DNA from: Galeopsis tetrahit
Lineage: Eukaryota > Streptophyta > Magnoliopsida > Lamiales > Lamiaceae
Length of the DNA: 64,000 nt
Reading direction: 5' to 3'
Assembly (NCBI GenBank): GCA_963675135.1
Contig: OY776129.1
Location: forward strand, 78,519,348-78,583,347
Position 1 is the first letter of the stretch, and each line of letters starts with the position of its first letter. Below the pieces are notes generated by a model. The model worked only from the letters and a program-made list of their open reading frames with translations, did no database searches and was not told the origin of the DNA. The translations under genes and the position numbers were made by a program. Shown piece by piece: positions 12,540 through 23,124 of the stretch.

Positions 12540-13090
12540 GTATACCTACTCAACTAAGGAACAAGTTTTAACATACAAAATTAGTAGAATAAAGACTGGA
12601 TGCTACTGGCTTATTCGAATTGAAAATCGGCCTTGGGGAGAGAGTTCACTTCTCAATCATACTCGGTCCTTCAAAAAAAAATAACTCACGCAAATTTGGA
12701 CGAAAGGTAAAGATCTATATCGACTCTAACTCTTAAACTAAAATTTGAACATTGTAAGGGCAACATAAAACTATACATATCTGCTTCTACTTCTATTTGC
12801 CACAATTCAAAAAATACTATAAAAATAGTTTGTCTATAGCCCGATATCTATCTAAATCAACCATAGAAGCAGATATGTATAATTCTATATTGCCAGAACC
12901 AAATATCTTTATAATGTTCAAATTTTAGGTAAAGTGTTAGAGTCATAGATTTTTACCTTTCGTCCAAATTTGCTATTGAACACTTTCTCTCCCGAAAGCG
13001 GATTGTTGCAAGACCAATATGCCTCGAGGCAATCAATTAATATTCTGTTAGATTTTGTATGTTATAATTTGTTCCTTCGTTGATTAATTT
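12540..13090. repeat. Large foldback: about 270-bp arms in inverted orientation
   Basis: The left half (about 12540-12805) and right half (about 12865-13090) are inverted copies. Matching words, outermost first: AAGGAACAA-AACATACAAAAT at 12556 against its complement near 13055-13075; GGGAGAGA near 12637 against its complement near 12988; CAAATTTGGACGAAAGGTAAA at 12690 against its complement near 12972; ATACATATCTGCTTCT near 12773 against its complement near 12870. The loop is about 60 bp. A transcript would fold into a very long hairpin. It is probably a foldback or MITE-type element; I found no clean target duplication. Confidence 0.8.
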
Positions 13091-13123
13091 GCATTTTTCA
13101 AAAGGAACAAATTAAAAACTGAA

Positions 13124-13259
13124 ATATACTATGCAAGTTCAAAACAGTTGTTTATTTGTAAATTTGTATGTAAATTTTTGACCTTGAGGATATAGTATGC
13201 TCGCCCACCTGTGTTTGAAATTTACAAATAAACAACTGTTTTGAACTTGCATAGTATAT
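13124..13259. repeat. Perfect 42-bp inverted repeat with 52-nt loop
   Basis: Arms 13124-13165 and 13218-13259 are exact reverse complements over 42 bp (the left arm begins ATATACTATGCAAGTT). The perfect match implies recent formation or selection for pairing. It lies about 35 bp beyond the large foldback. No open frame is present. Confidence 0.9.
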
Positions 13260-13896
13260 GGAAGCATAAAAATAATATAAAGTAGTGATTGAGAAGTTAA
13301 CACCAGCAGAAATACTTATGGCATATTCTTTCTACAAGTATATTCTAATTTTCAACTATGGAAAAAAAAGATGGAACAGTAGCAAGAAAATACGTAGTAA
13401 AATCAATATTTCGGAAACATTTTTTGAAAAAAGACAAAAAAAAATAGAGCAGAAAAGAACATGAAATTTTTTTTCTCCAAATCCAAATCAAAGCAAAAAG
13501 AACACAATAATGTTCTACCACACATCAAAAATGTGTAGGGAAGGAGGGCGTCGTGCGACGACGACTGGCAGCAGGAGTGGGGAGGGCGGCGATCTATGCT
13601 TGGAGGAAGCACGACGACGACGTGCAGCTGTGCGGGGCGGCGGCGGCGGCGGCGACGTGCGGTGGAGCTGGCTAGGAGGCGGCGACCATTCGGGAGGTGG
13701 AGAGGGAAAAGGGGGGAAATGGAAGCTGAGGGAAGAGAAATGAGGAAGATGAGGGGGAATGGATAAAAAAATTAGGGTTTACTGAGGTGTGAAAGCATTA
13801 AAAAAAAGGGCATTTATCGGGACCTATATGGAAATAAAAAAAGCCAATGTATAAATGGGCCAGATGAAACTAGGCCCACTTTCCATTTTTTTTGAA
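13260..13896. other. GC-rich island flanked by AT-rich DNA, no gene assigned
   Basis: 13536-13745 is purine-rich on the plus strand and GC-rich (GGCGGCGGCGGCGGCGAC). It opens frames on both strands with low-complexity translations. It resembles the GC cores of the TIR elements at 29505, 30675 and 39111, so it may be the core of another such element whose ends I could not pair. Confidence 0.4.
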
Positions 13897-14423
13897 GGCG
13901 TGGGTTCTATGCTCATTTAGGAATGTTAGATACACTTTTCCTTTAATTATTAATTATTAGTAATTAAATATACCCTATCTAATTTTCCTTATTATTAAAA
14001 TATCTTAGATACACCCTATAAAATTTTAAAACACAAATTTTAACCCTAATTTAGAGGAGGCAGTTGCCGACGTCGCTCCACCGCCCTACTTTCAAATCCT
14101 AACCTTAATTTGTCGATCATAGAGTATATCGTCGAAAATTTAAAAAAAAAAAACCTACCTACATGAATGGAGGAAAAAGGCAAAATGGAGGCAACGTGGG
14201 CAGCAGCGTAGGATGGGGTGGGGGTCGGCGAGAGGTGCTGATTGCGCAGAAGAAGAAAAAAACAAAGAAGGGAGCGCGGGAGCGGTCGCGCTGGATTGGG
14301 GGAGGAGGGGGAAGCGTCGAAGCGTGGGAGGGTGGAAGAGAGGAAGGGGCGGTCCTATTTGCAAGAGAAAAGAAGAGGGGGCGGCGGACGGCAATTTGGA
14401 GTGGTGGGCACAAAATCAAAAAA

Positions 14424-16110
14424 ACTAATTTCCTAATCGAATCGACAATTTTTGGTCTATTCGGTTGATTTTTAAAAAAAAAAAATCGATTTTTCGATTT
14501 GGTTCGGTTTATATTTTACAAAATCGAATAAATCGAACCGAATTTTTTTATATAAATTAAAAATATATATATTTAATCATTAAATTATATGGAACAATAC
14601 GTTAACAAAAAGAAACTCTATTTGAACTTTGAAGTATGTACTTTATTAATTTTCAAACTCAATTTTTCAATTCGATATTTGTCGTCTTCTTGCCCCACTA
14701 AAAAAATAATTATCTCCCTTGTAGATGAATTTCATTGTGGAAAATGCAACAAAACCATTAATTTTTTGTGTGATATTTTTATGGTTTGTAATTTTAAACT
14801 TTGAGTAACTTGTTAGTTTGGATTGAGAACTTTGAACTTATAATTTAATGAGGGTGTATTCAATTGAGATTCTGTTGGATTTTTTTGGACTTTTAAAATC
14901 TGGGGGTATTCAATCCGGATTTTTAAAAGTCTTTCAAAATTTTGAGGTATTCAATACGGATTTTAAAAAGTCTTTAGAAATCTTTAGAATACTCTATGGA
15001 TTTCGTTGGATTCTCCTTAAAAAATATAAATAAATTTCACTATTCAAAATATCTTCTAAATACTAGAGATTTCAACGGATTCTCTTAGAAGACTCTGAAA
15101 GAGAAGAAAAAAAAAAAAAACTCAGCCTCACAGTTTACAAAATCGAAAAGTTGTCCATCTTCCTACTCTTCTTCAAACGAAATAAAATCAAGATCGCATT
15201 CTTCACCACCATTATTATCGTGAAAAAAGATTACATCTCTGTATTTTAAAATTATATTCTCTCCTTAAAAATATAGTATATCGGCACAGTTGACACCATT
15301 ACGTTAGCAATAATATATTCTCGATCGTCACCTAATTTATAGCATGTTCGCCATGCATCATTAAGAAATGTGATTGAGATAATTTTTTGTATTTTCAAAT
15401 CGCGATTCATAATTTTCAAAACGTTCCCATTTCAAACACAAGCAGAGTTAGTATTGGGTTGTGCTGGATTACATAACTTTTTTTTGGAAAGAATTTCGCT
15501 CTAATGAATTTTCAGTCGAATAGGAAGAAGATCAAGATTCACCACATCTTAAAGAGAAAGAGAAAATTTGGAATTGCTATGTGGGAACGTGGAAATGAAG
15601 ATGAGAATAATAAAAAAAAAAATTGAACTAATATATTTTTGGTATTTTTTCTAAATAATTCAGATAATTTTTTTTTATATACAAGTGTGTTCGATATACG
15701 TTTGCATCAATAGTTTTAGGGGCGTAGTTTATGGAAATTCATGTGAATCAATAAAAAAAATGGTTATTTCAGAATCGTGTCAAATCTATGAAAATCCATA
15801 TAAATCAATAAAAAAGTCAGTCAAACTCTGCATAGAGTCTATGGATTTTCTAAATCCATTGACTTTTTAAAGTCCAAAAAAATCCAACAGAATCTCAATT
15901 GAATACACCCTCATAAATTTTATTTTTAGTGTAAAAAATCATTGAAAAAATATTTAATTGTCGAAAAATAATATTTTATACAAGAATTTCGGTTTAAATC
16001 GAACCGAACCAACCGAATTTTTAATCGATTCGGTTCTAACAAATTTCAGTTCAATTTCAATTTCAAATTTTCGATTATTTCGATTCGATTAAAAAAAACA
16101 TAAAACCTAC
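14424..16110. mobile_element. AACCGA-rich hAT-like repeat, split by a later insertion
   Basis: The left part, 14424-14560, has TCGGTT, CGATTTTTCGATTTGG and AATCGAACCGAA. The right part, 15985-16110, has the inverted set (TAAATCGAACCGAACC, ATTCGGTT). Such CCGAAC/TTCGGT terminal arrays are common at the ends of plant hAT elements. No transposase is visible. The boundaries are approximate. Confidence 0.45.
14849..15913. mobile_element. Harbinger/Tourist-like element with TAA duplication
   Basis: The terminal inverted repeat is at least 40 bp: it begins TGAGGGTGTATTCAATTG, and the right end is the complement, closing in CACCCTCA. TAA flanks both sides (14846-14848 and 15914-15916), the 3-bp duplication of PIF/Harbinger elements. 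Subterminal motifs GGTATTCAAT-CGGATTTT repeat two to three times near the left end. No transposase is seen, so it is non-autonomous, 1065 bp. Confidence 0.8.
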
Positions 16111-16486
16111 TCTTAGTTTAAGGTGTTCGTTTATCGGGGGTAAATCTAACATTTCATATAGGGACAAATAACCCACGCCTTTTTAAACCTGTGGCCTATG
16201 GACGCGGTTTCTCTAGTATAAAACTGTATAATTGTATAAATAGGGCTCTTCAGGTTTCAAAAACATGGTTTTTTATTATAAACCTGTTCAAGAAAACAAG
16301 AATTTAGCGCTCTTTTGAGTCGGTAAAAAAGGAAAAAAAAAAGGCCGGACTTCCTCCGCGCCTCCGCCGTTGTTTCTTCGGCGCTTCCCCTGATCGCGCT
16401 GATCTACAGGTACTAAACTCTGACTCCGCGCTCCACGACCACGAGACAGCGGCCGTTGCGCGCTGTTCATCCTCTCCCTGTACTTT

Positions 16487-16590
16487 TTCGTTGTTTTTTG
16501 TAAATCTTATGACTTCGTCTGCGCTGCGACGCATATTTCGTTGTTTTTTTTTTGTAAATCTTATTACTCCGTCTGCGCTGCGACGCATAT
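16487..16590. repeat. Tandem duplication in the gene leader
   Basis: Two units, 16487-16534 and 16536-16590, share GTAAATCTTAT and GTCTGCGCTGCGACGCAT; they differ mainly in T-run length and a few bases. Confidence 0.8.
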
Positions 16591-16937
16591 TTCTCAAATA
16601 CTAGGGTTAGGATTTAATTTAGAAAAAAAATCATCATGTTCAAGAGGCCGTCCCGGGCTCTGTGTGCCTCGCGCCTATATCAATATGGATATTTATGATC
16701 TTATTACGGCATCTACGCCGGGGTTTATGGATCATATAGTGTACTTTCGATCGGTTGTGTTTACGATGAAGATTGGGTCATTGGCTGTGTGTATTCAGTA
16801 TCTGCTAGGGTTCATGATTCCGGTATTATCTATGATAGGCTGTGGTGAAGGTCAAGTCATTGGAATTATCTGTTATGGTTTATGATCGTATTCTGGCATC
16901 TTCGATTGGGCTGTGATGAATATCCTGTATTATAGTA

Positions 16938-17137
16938 CTCTTTCCCCTCCATATATAATAATCTGCTATTTGCACTCTAAACATAGAAAACAAGTTCAAC
17001 CAAATTCAACCCACAGTATCCACAATTTTGTGCAAAATGTCATTACATTTGGGCCCACTCAATTCAATCAATCCCTTTACCAGTTTCTTATTTTTTTGTA
17101 CTCAATTTTGGGTGCAATTTAATCGGGGCGGAAGGAG
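16938..17137. mobile_element. Stowaway-like MITE
   Basis: It starts CTCTTTCCCCTCC and ends GGGGCGGAAGGAG, with TA on each side (16936-16937, 17138-17139). The ends resemble the CTCCCTCCGTCCC terminus of Stowaway (Tc1/mariner-derived) MITEs, but are diverged. Confidence 0.55.
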
Positions 17138-17269
17138 TAGCTTTGCGTATTACTGAAGGAGGAGATGAGATTTGGTGGTTTATGAATTCCTTAATTCAGT
17201 TTCTTGATGGAAGCTTGAAGCTGGTTTAGCTTTTTAATCTGTAATTCCGTTGTGGTATAGTGTTTTGTG

Positions 17270-19291
17270 ATGGAGGTCAAGACTGCTCGAAACGCCAGTG
17301 TCTTTAACCGTCTCGGTAGAATTCCCACAGAGGACCAAGTTTGCAAGTTTTGGCTTCAAGGGAGATGCAACAGGAATCCATGCAAATACATGCACAGAAG
17401 AATACCACAAACGGGGCAGCCACCTCATGACAATCGTATGCAACCTAGAAGCAAGGTCTGGAAGAAGGATTCCTCTCACCCTGTGTCGAAAAAGGCTCCT
17501 GTTGATCAGAGCACCCTAGAGAATAAAGTTTTGACAATTACAAGAAAGAGTGGTCTCAAAGAGCAAGTGGTCAACAGTACACAAGTCCAGTTAAAGGTTG
17601 AGAAAAGTAGTCAGCCATTGCTATGCAAGTATTGGGTTACTGGCAATTGTGTTCATGGAAATGAGTGTAAGAATCTGCACTCTTGGTTCTGGATTTACAA
17701 TGTTGGCCAAGTTGGAAGGGCATAAAGAGGTACTTATAAGTTATAAATGAGTTTATCAATTGTTTGTAGTAATTGTAAATTTGCAACTTCAGTTAGTTCT
17801 CTTGTGAATAATTGCTAATAATATTTTTGTTTTGTTAGTTACTCTAACTAATGTGCATACTGGTTGACCCTCTCTCTCATATCTGATACACTTTCTGCTC
17901 AGGCTATCACTGGAATTTCCCTTCCCTCCACTTCAAACAAGCTTTTTTCTGGTGGCAGGGACCGGACTGTACGAGCCTGGGATTGCAGCAGCGGCCAGTG
18001 TGCTGGTTCTGTAGTGACCGACAGTGAAGTCGGGTGTTTAGTGAGCGACGGCCCATGGCTGTTTGTGGGGTTGCAGAACTCTGTGAAGGTATAGTTTCTT
18101 TTTTGCATTCTAATCATGTTTTGAAGAACTGTTCCACTTTTTTGCTGCTTTCAGTACCTTTTTATCATATATTTCTTCATTTTATTCATCATCTTTTTTG
18201 GGCATACAGGTATGGAACTTGGAAAATAATACCGAGTTTTCTCTTAATGCACCATGTGGATTAGTTTGTAGCATGGTTGTGGATGATGATAAGTTGTTTG
18301 CTGGAATGGTGGTAACTTTTAGTTCCCGTTGGTGTTCTGGCATCCGTTCATTAGGAATAACTGCCATTCTTGATTTCTCACATTTACGTGCGTGCAGGAT
18401 GGCTCCATTTTGGTATGGAAGCAGCATCCAGAGACCAAAATCCCCAAACCAGCAGCAATGGTGAAGGAACACAGTGGTGCTGTTTGTTCCCTTATTATCG
18501 GGGCGAATAGGCTCTATTCGGGCTCAAAGGACTGTACCATAAAGGTATTCTTGTTAATTTACTTGCCACTTACTCTGAGATTATATAAATGAATACTGTT
18601 TTTGATGATGAATATGAATAAGTTTCCTCTTTATCTTCAGGCATGGGACCTTCAAAATATGCAGTGTTTACAAACTCTAACTGGGCACACAAATGCTGTG
18701 AAGTCTGTACTTTGCTGGGACAACTATTTATTATCTGCCTCATTGGATAATACATTAAAGGTAGGTTTGAATGTTCACCTTTCTTAAAATGCTAGTTTAT
18801 AATCTTCATATAATTCATTCCACTAATCCTCTGTGTAACAGGTCTGGTCTACAACCAAAAGTGGGAAGATCGAAGTGGTTCACGAGATTAAAAATGATCA
18901 CGTAAGTTGAATGACTATACTGTATTCTGAAAAACTGCATTAGTTTGTAGATCTCTGATTCTAAATATATTTCAGGGAGTGCTTGCTCTATGTGGCATAT
19001 ACGATGCAGAAATTTGTCCGATTCTACTTTGCTCGTTTGGCGACAACACTGTGCGCCTCTATGACTTGCCAAGGTGAATATCCAGCCACTTCTGTGAAGA
19101 AGCTGTCTCCTCTTGTGTGATTTATGTTCTAATTTTGTGTATTTTTTATAATCAGTTTTACGGAAAGGGGCAGAATATTTTCGAAGCGCCCAGTTGAAGT
19201 GATCGAAATCGGCATCGATGGACTCTTTTTTATCGGCGATGCAACCGGGGAGATCTCAGTTTGGAAATTGTTTGGAGCCCCATCTTCGTAA
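17270..19291 (+). CDS. CCCH zinc-finger/WD40 repeat protein (ZFWD type), frame broken in exon 1
   Basis: Eight exons fit GT-AG splicing: 17270-17729, 17903-18088, 18210-18311, 18398-18544, 18641-18760, 18842-18901, 18976-19073, 19156-19291 (about 435 residues). Exon 1 encodes two CCCH fingers, CKFWLQGRCNRNPCKYMH and CKYWVTGNCVHGNECKNLH. The rest encodes WD40 repeats, such as KLFSGGRDRTVRAWD, LYSGSKDCTIK, YLLSASLDNTLKVWS and LLCSFGDNTVRLYD, ending in ISVWKLFG. Plant ZFWD proteins are thought to bind RNA or act in nuclear regulation; the exact role of this one is unknown. After HSWF (about 17689) the frame runs to a stop at 17723-17725, while the family sequence GFTMLAKLEGHKE continues in another frame to the exon end. 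About 8 nt of the expected WF-x3-GF linker codons are missing. Every later exon junction is in phase, so this is either a recent inactivation or a sequence error. Confidence 0.85.
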
Positions 19292-19441
19292 ATTCCAACT
19301 TTTTGACTAATCTATATTGTTTTGAAGACTAATTTTTAGAGCAGTCTTCAATGGTGAGATAACAAATTAACATGATTTTTTTGGCTACAAAGAGCAAATG
19401 TAAATCCAAACAATTAAGGCCATGAGTTTGTATATATATTA

Positions 19442-19680
19442 CTCCCTCCCTCCAATTTTATTATGTCCATTTCTCCGGACATGTTGTGGGATCCATTTAT
19501 AGATCAAATAATTATTTATGAATAAAGTTAGTGTCAATTTGAATAAATAAGTGATGGTGGGAGGGTGGAAATAAAGTAGTGTGAATAGTATTATTTCCAA
19601 AAAGGGAATGAACATAATAAAATTGGACATCAAAAAAACAAAAAAAAGAAAGTGAGAATAATGAAATTGGACGGAGGGAG
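19442..19680. mobile_element. Stowaway MITE
   Basis: Ends CTCCCTCCCTCCAATTTTAT and the complement, closing in AATTGGACGGAGGGAG, flanked by TA (19440-19441 and 19681-19682). It lies between the convergent 3' ends of the CCCH/WD40 and VIT-family genes. Confidence 0.9.
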
Positions 19681-19756
19681 TATTACTTTATTATCTCTTT
19701 TTATTCGATGAATTTAGCATTAAAGCAGAAGCTCATGTTATAGAATGCACATTGAT

Positions 19757-21400
19757 TCATTGTTCCAAGCCAGCCACATTACGCAAAGTCCAGCCAATGC
19801 CATAAGCTGCCGAAGCAGCTATCAGTCCGTTTACGAGCGTCATTCCCATCGAGGCAGCGTAGTTTTGACCTGCAATCTTTGCTTTTGCAATGCCTAAAAG
19901 GGCGAGGGCAACTGCAGACAGCACACACGCTCCGATGAACTTGATTTTGTCGCTATTGGTGAACGGGATTAGGACGATGAATGCCAGGATCGGAGCACTT
20001 CCGAATACAACAAAGGCGACGAATGTGATAAGGCCGTTCTTCCACGCCTTTCGTGATTGGTCCGGGGCTACCATTCCCTTTTCAGCTACCAGTTTCTCGT
20101 CCACCAGAATGTCGGGGTACTTGGCGAATGTGTCGACAACCTAGCTCAGAACAAACAAAATAGTCCTCATTTAGAGTTAATTACTACTAGTGTCAATGTG
20201 AAATACATTAATGTAAATAGCTAGTCTTGAGTGAGAACGTCTCACGGGACGAGATATTACCAAGGCGGCATCAGTAGCATTCATCCCAAGGAGCTGGTAG
20301 CGTCGGATTAGGAGTTGCTTCTGAGTCGTTTGGTGGTTTTCGACATCCCATTGAGTGACAGATTTCTCCTTAACAGCAACATCTCTTTCTGTGCTGGTAG
20401 ACACAAAATCTCCAAACCCCATGGATATCCCATCCGCTACAAGATTAGCAATTCCCAAAACTAAAACATCACCTGCATACATTCGAGTAGCGGTGTAAGT
20501 GAGTCGAGCCAAATATCGTGCTAGACTCGAAAAAAATCGAAATCGATTCTAACTATTTGAGTAGCTACCGAATTCAAGCTCATAAATACTCAAGCTTAAT
20601 TGAACTTGAATACTCCAATATTTACTATTTTATCATTAATATATAATTTATATTTATATACAACTAATTAATTGAGTTTGAGTCGGCTTCGAGTTTATTT
20701 TTAAAAAAAACATGTTTTACAATTAATTTAAAAAATTATATAGATAATCGAATCGAGCTTGAGTTTCTTATCGAGTCGAGCTCAACTGTCAGCACTACTT
20801 GACTCGGTTCGTTTACAACTTTATAAAATTTTAGGCTCAATCAAATTGAGTCCAGACTCGGCTAGTTTACTACCCCTCTTACATACGAAAAAGTCTTGCA
20901 TGAGATCGTATCACAGTAAAAGTAAGACAGAATATAATTTAAACATAAAAATATATTTTAGAAAAAACATGTTTTACAATTAATTTAAAAAATTATATAG
21001 ATAATTGAATCGAGTTTTAGTTTCTTATCGAGTCGAGCTCAACTGTCAGCACTACTTGACTCGGCTCGTTTACACCTTTTAAAATTTTTAGGCTCAATTA
21101 AATTGAGTCCAGCACTACTTGACTCAGCTCGTTTACCCCTCTTACATACGAGAAAGTCTTGCATGAGATCGTATCACAGTAAGACATAATATAATTTGAA
21201 CATAAAACTTAAATTTAAAATAGAGAGAAAGAGTGACCGGAGGAAAGGCGGCCGGCGGAGATGGAAGAAATGAGAGAAAAGGAGGTGACAATGGCGTCGA
21301 GGCCTGCATACACAACGCTCTTCACGAACTCCCCATTCCATGCCCCTTTTGGCCTCTCATTTTTCTTTTCCTCCATAAGCAGAGGTACACCGTTTTCCAT
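19757..21400 (-). CDS. VIT/CCC1-family membrane protein (membrane-of-ER-body-like)
   Basis: Three exons: 21400-21238, 20472-20261 and 20140-19757, with phases that join exactly; 252 residues. The start ATG begins MENGVPLLMEEKK, followed by the CCC1 signature FVKSVVYAGLDAIVTSFSLI and, across the first junction, DVLVLGIANLVADGISMGFG. The hydrophilic middle (STERDVAVKEKSV, YQLLGMN, DTFAKYPDILVDEKLVAEKG) corresponds to the cytosolic metal-binding region of the family. Three further membrane spans follow: GLITFVAFVVFGSAPILAF, FIGACVLSAVALALLGIAK and GLIAASAAYGIGWTL. VIT/CCC1 proteins move Fe2+ or Mn2+ into the vacuole or other compartments; this subgroup resembles Arabidopsis membrane proteins of the ER body, for which iron and manganese transport has been reported. 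Intron 1 holds a tandem repeat (20704-21206). Confidence 0.85.
20704..21206. repeat. Two-copy direct repeat inside intron 1 of the VIT-family gene
   Basis: Units of about 245 bp at 20704-20950 and 20962-21206 share CATGTTTTACAATTAATTT, TTATCGAGTCGAGCTCAACT and CTTGCATGAGATCGTATCAC. The GAGTCGAGC words and the ACCCCT ends resemble hAT-type repeats; an older partial copy lies at 20513-20700. Confidence 0.8.
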
Positions 21401-21909
21401 TTTCTTTCTTGATTTTTCCAAAAAAAAAATTACTATAATTTTCACCGCTATTGTGAGATGTAGCTGTGAAGTGAATGTAAAAAGAACCGAACAGGTGTGA
21501 CGTGTGGTGCATTCGTGTCGGCATGCATGTTGAAGATCGGACACGTGTCGGGAGCCCAGATGGTTTGAAATATTTAAGGTGGTCAAAATTTACCATGTGG
21601 ACACGTGGGCTTTCTTGATGGGCCATCTGCTCTTCTTTGGGCTTGTGGGCAACACACGAATACACGATCCTTAATTTTTAAATCAAACCCGTATATATTG
21701 TACCCGACTCCGATTTTATTTCGAGCTTTTTTTATCTTTTTATTTCCCCTATGTTGTCCAGTAAATATTTTTTCACTTCTTTTTATACATATTTTTAGAA
21801 AAATCATATTTTAATTATAAAAAATATACGTGGAATAACGAGTAAAGAATATTGTTGGTACATACTGATTGTTGTTAATAAAGTAGAAAAAATACTCAAA
21901 AATTAACTA

Positions 21910-22174
21910 CTCCCTCCGTCCCAAGATTACTTGAACGACCGACACGTTGTTTAAGAAAAGTGAATTTAATGATTGGTGATGTAAGATAAAGGAGGGGTAT
22001 TTTAGGTAATTTGATAATGTGTAAAGTGGATTTGATGATGTGTAAAGTGAAATGTATGGAAAAAATGAGTGGCAAATTTGAAAATAAAATGATGTTGTGA
22101 GGTTATTTCCATATTAAGAGTGTGCAAGTAATTTTGAGACATCAATAAGAAGCAAAATTTTACAGGACAGAGAG
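21910..22174. mobile_element. Stowaway-like MITE
   Basis: It starts CTCCCTCCGTCCCAAGATTA after TA (21908-21909) and ends ACAGGACAGAGAG before TA (22175-22176). The right end is diverged. Confidence 0.75.
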
Positions 22175-22552
22175 TACATGTTTGTAAATTCAACTAATCG
22201 TTTTTAAAATCATTAAAATTTGTGATAGAAAGCTTTATAATCTAAAAGTTGTGAGTTGTGATTCTAAAAAATTGTAATTACTCTGTCTAGTTTTATAATT
22301 TTATTTTTCTTTTTAGTTTGTTCAAATTTATAATTTTCATTTTCTTAAAAAAAATATTATTATCAACTACTACTTTATTTCTATTTTAAATCAAAATTGA
22401 TGTGTCATTTACATCCAAATAAATGTAGTAGTCTTTCGCAACTCTTCATTTTTTTCTGACAATTATATGTTATTTTTAACCTGAACTAAAAATTGAACGC
22501 TTATTGTTGGGCATTGTCATTATATGACTCTTTCGCACTATTAAAATCATTA

Positions 22553-22835
22553 CTCCCTCCGTCCCGTGATTTCTTTCACATGTGAAGAGGCACACAAAAT
22601 AAGAAAAGTGAATTTAATGGGAGATTTTGAGGGGTAATTTTGTAAACTTTTATGTATAAAGTAAAGAAATGAGTTGACTTTTGGGTATATGTGTAGAAAA
22701 AGTAATGGCATTTGTGTAAAATTGAGAATATTGTGAGGGTGGAGTTTATAAAGGGTTTTTCATTTTAAGGGTGTGAAAGTTATTATGGGACGTCCCGAAA
22801 AGGAAAGTGTGAAAGTAATTGCGGGACGGAGCGAG
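22553..22835. mobile_element. Stowaway-like MITE
   Basis: It starts CTCCCTCCGTCCCGTGATTT after TA and ends AATTGCGGGACGGAGCGAG before TA (22836-22837). Shared internal words (AAGAAAAGTGAATTTAATG) also occur in the MITE at 21910-22174, so the two are related. Confidence 0.85.
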
Positions 22836-22849
22836 TACTATTTAATATA

Positions 22850-23124
22850 CTTCCTTCGTTCTGTAATACTTTTCATAGATAAGTGGACACATTTATTAAG
22901 AAAGTGTAATAATAAGTATAGTTTTGAAGAGTAGTTTTATGTATAAAGTAAATAAATGAATGACATTTTATGTATGTGTGGAGAAAAAGTAATAACATTG
23001 TATAAAATTGAAGATATTGTGAGGGTTGAATTTATAAAGAGTTTTTTATTTAAAGGATGTAAAATGTATTGTGAAACAATCTTAAAAATAAAAAAGTTTG
23101 AAAGATATTATAAGATGGAGGGAG
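22850..23124. mobile_element. Stowaway-like MITE
   Basis: It starts CTTCCTTCGTTCTGTAATAC after TA (22848-22849) and ends ATAAGATGGAGGGAG before TA (23125-23126). It is separated from the previous MITE by only 14 bp. Confidence 0.75.

Larger units (their letters stand above)
13897..16179. mobile_element. TIR element (family-B-like) holding nested insertions
   Basis: Left end GGCGTGGGTTCTATGC... with GAATGTTAGAT 27 bp in; the right end read inward on the complement gives GGCGTGGGTTATTTG... with GAAATGTTAGAT at the same distance. The layout (AT-rich end, then TACACCCTA and AACCCTAATTT, then a GC-rich core at 14160-14410) matches family B. Flanking TTTTTTGAA and TTTTTAAAC are only weakly alike. 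Inside sit a hAT-like AACCGA-rich repeat (about 14424-16110) and, within that, a Harbinger-like element (14849-15913). Confidence 0.6.
16180..17269 (+). other. Upstream and leader region of the CCCH/WD40 gene
   Basis: A GC-richer block at 16340-16480 (GGCCGGACTTCCTCCGCG and following) looks like promoter or 5' UTR of the downstream gene. A tandem repeat of about 50 bp lies at 16487-16534 and 16536-16590 (TTCGTTG-TTTT-GTAAATCTTAT-CGTCTGCGCTGCGACG). A Stowaway-like MITE occupies 16938-17137. Open frames here lack any recognisable domain. A 5' UTR intron is possible but not demonstrable. Confidence 0.5.

Noticed and set aside
13510..14468. Arginine- and glycine-rich open frames
   Set aside because: They occur in several frames on both strands in GC-rich, purine-rich DNA inside or beside transposons, and none shows a domain or start context that stands out.
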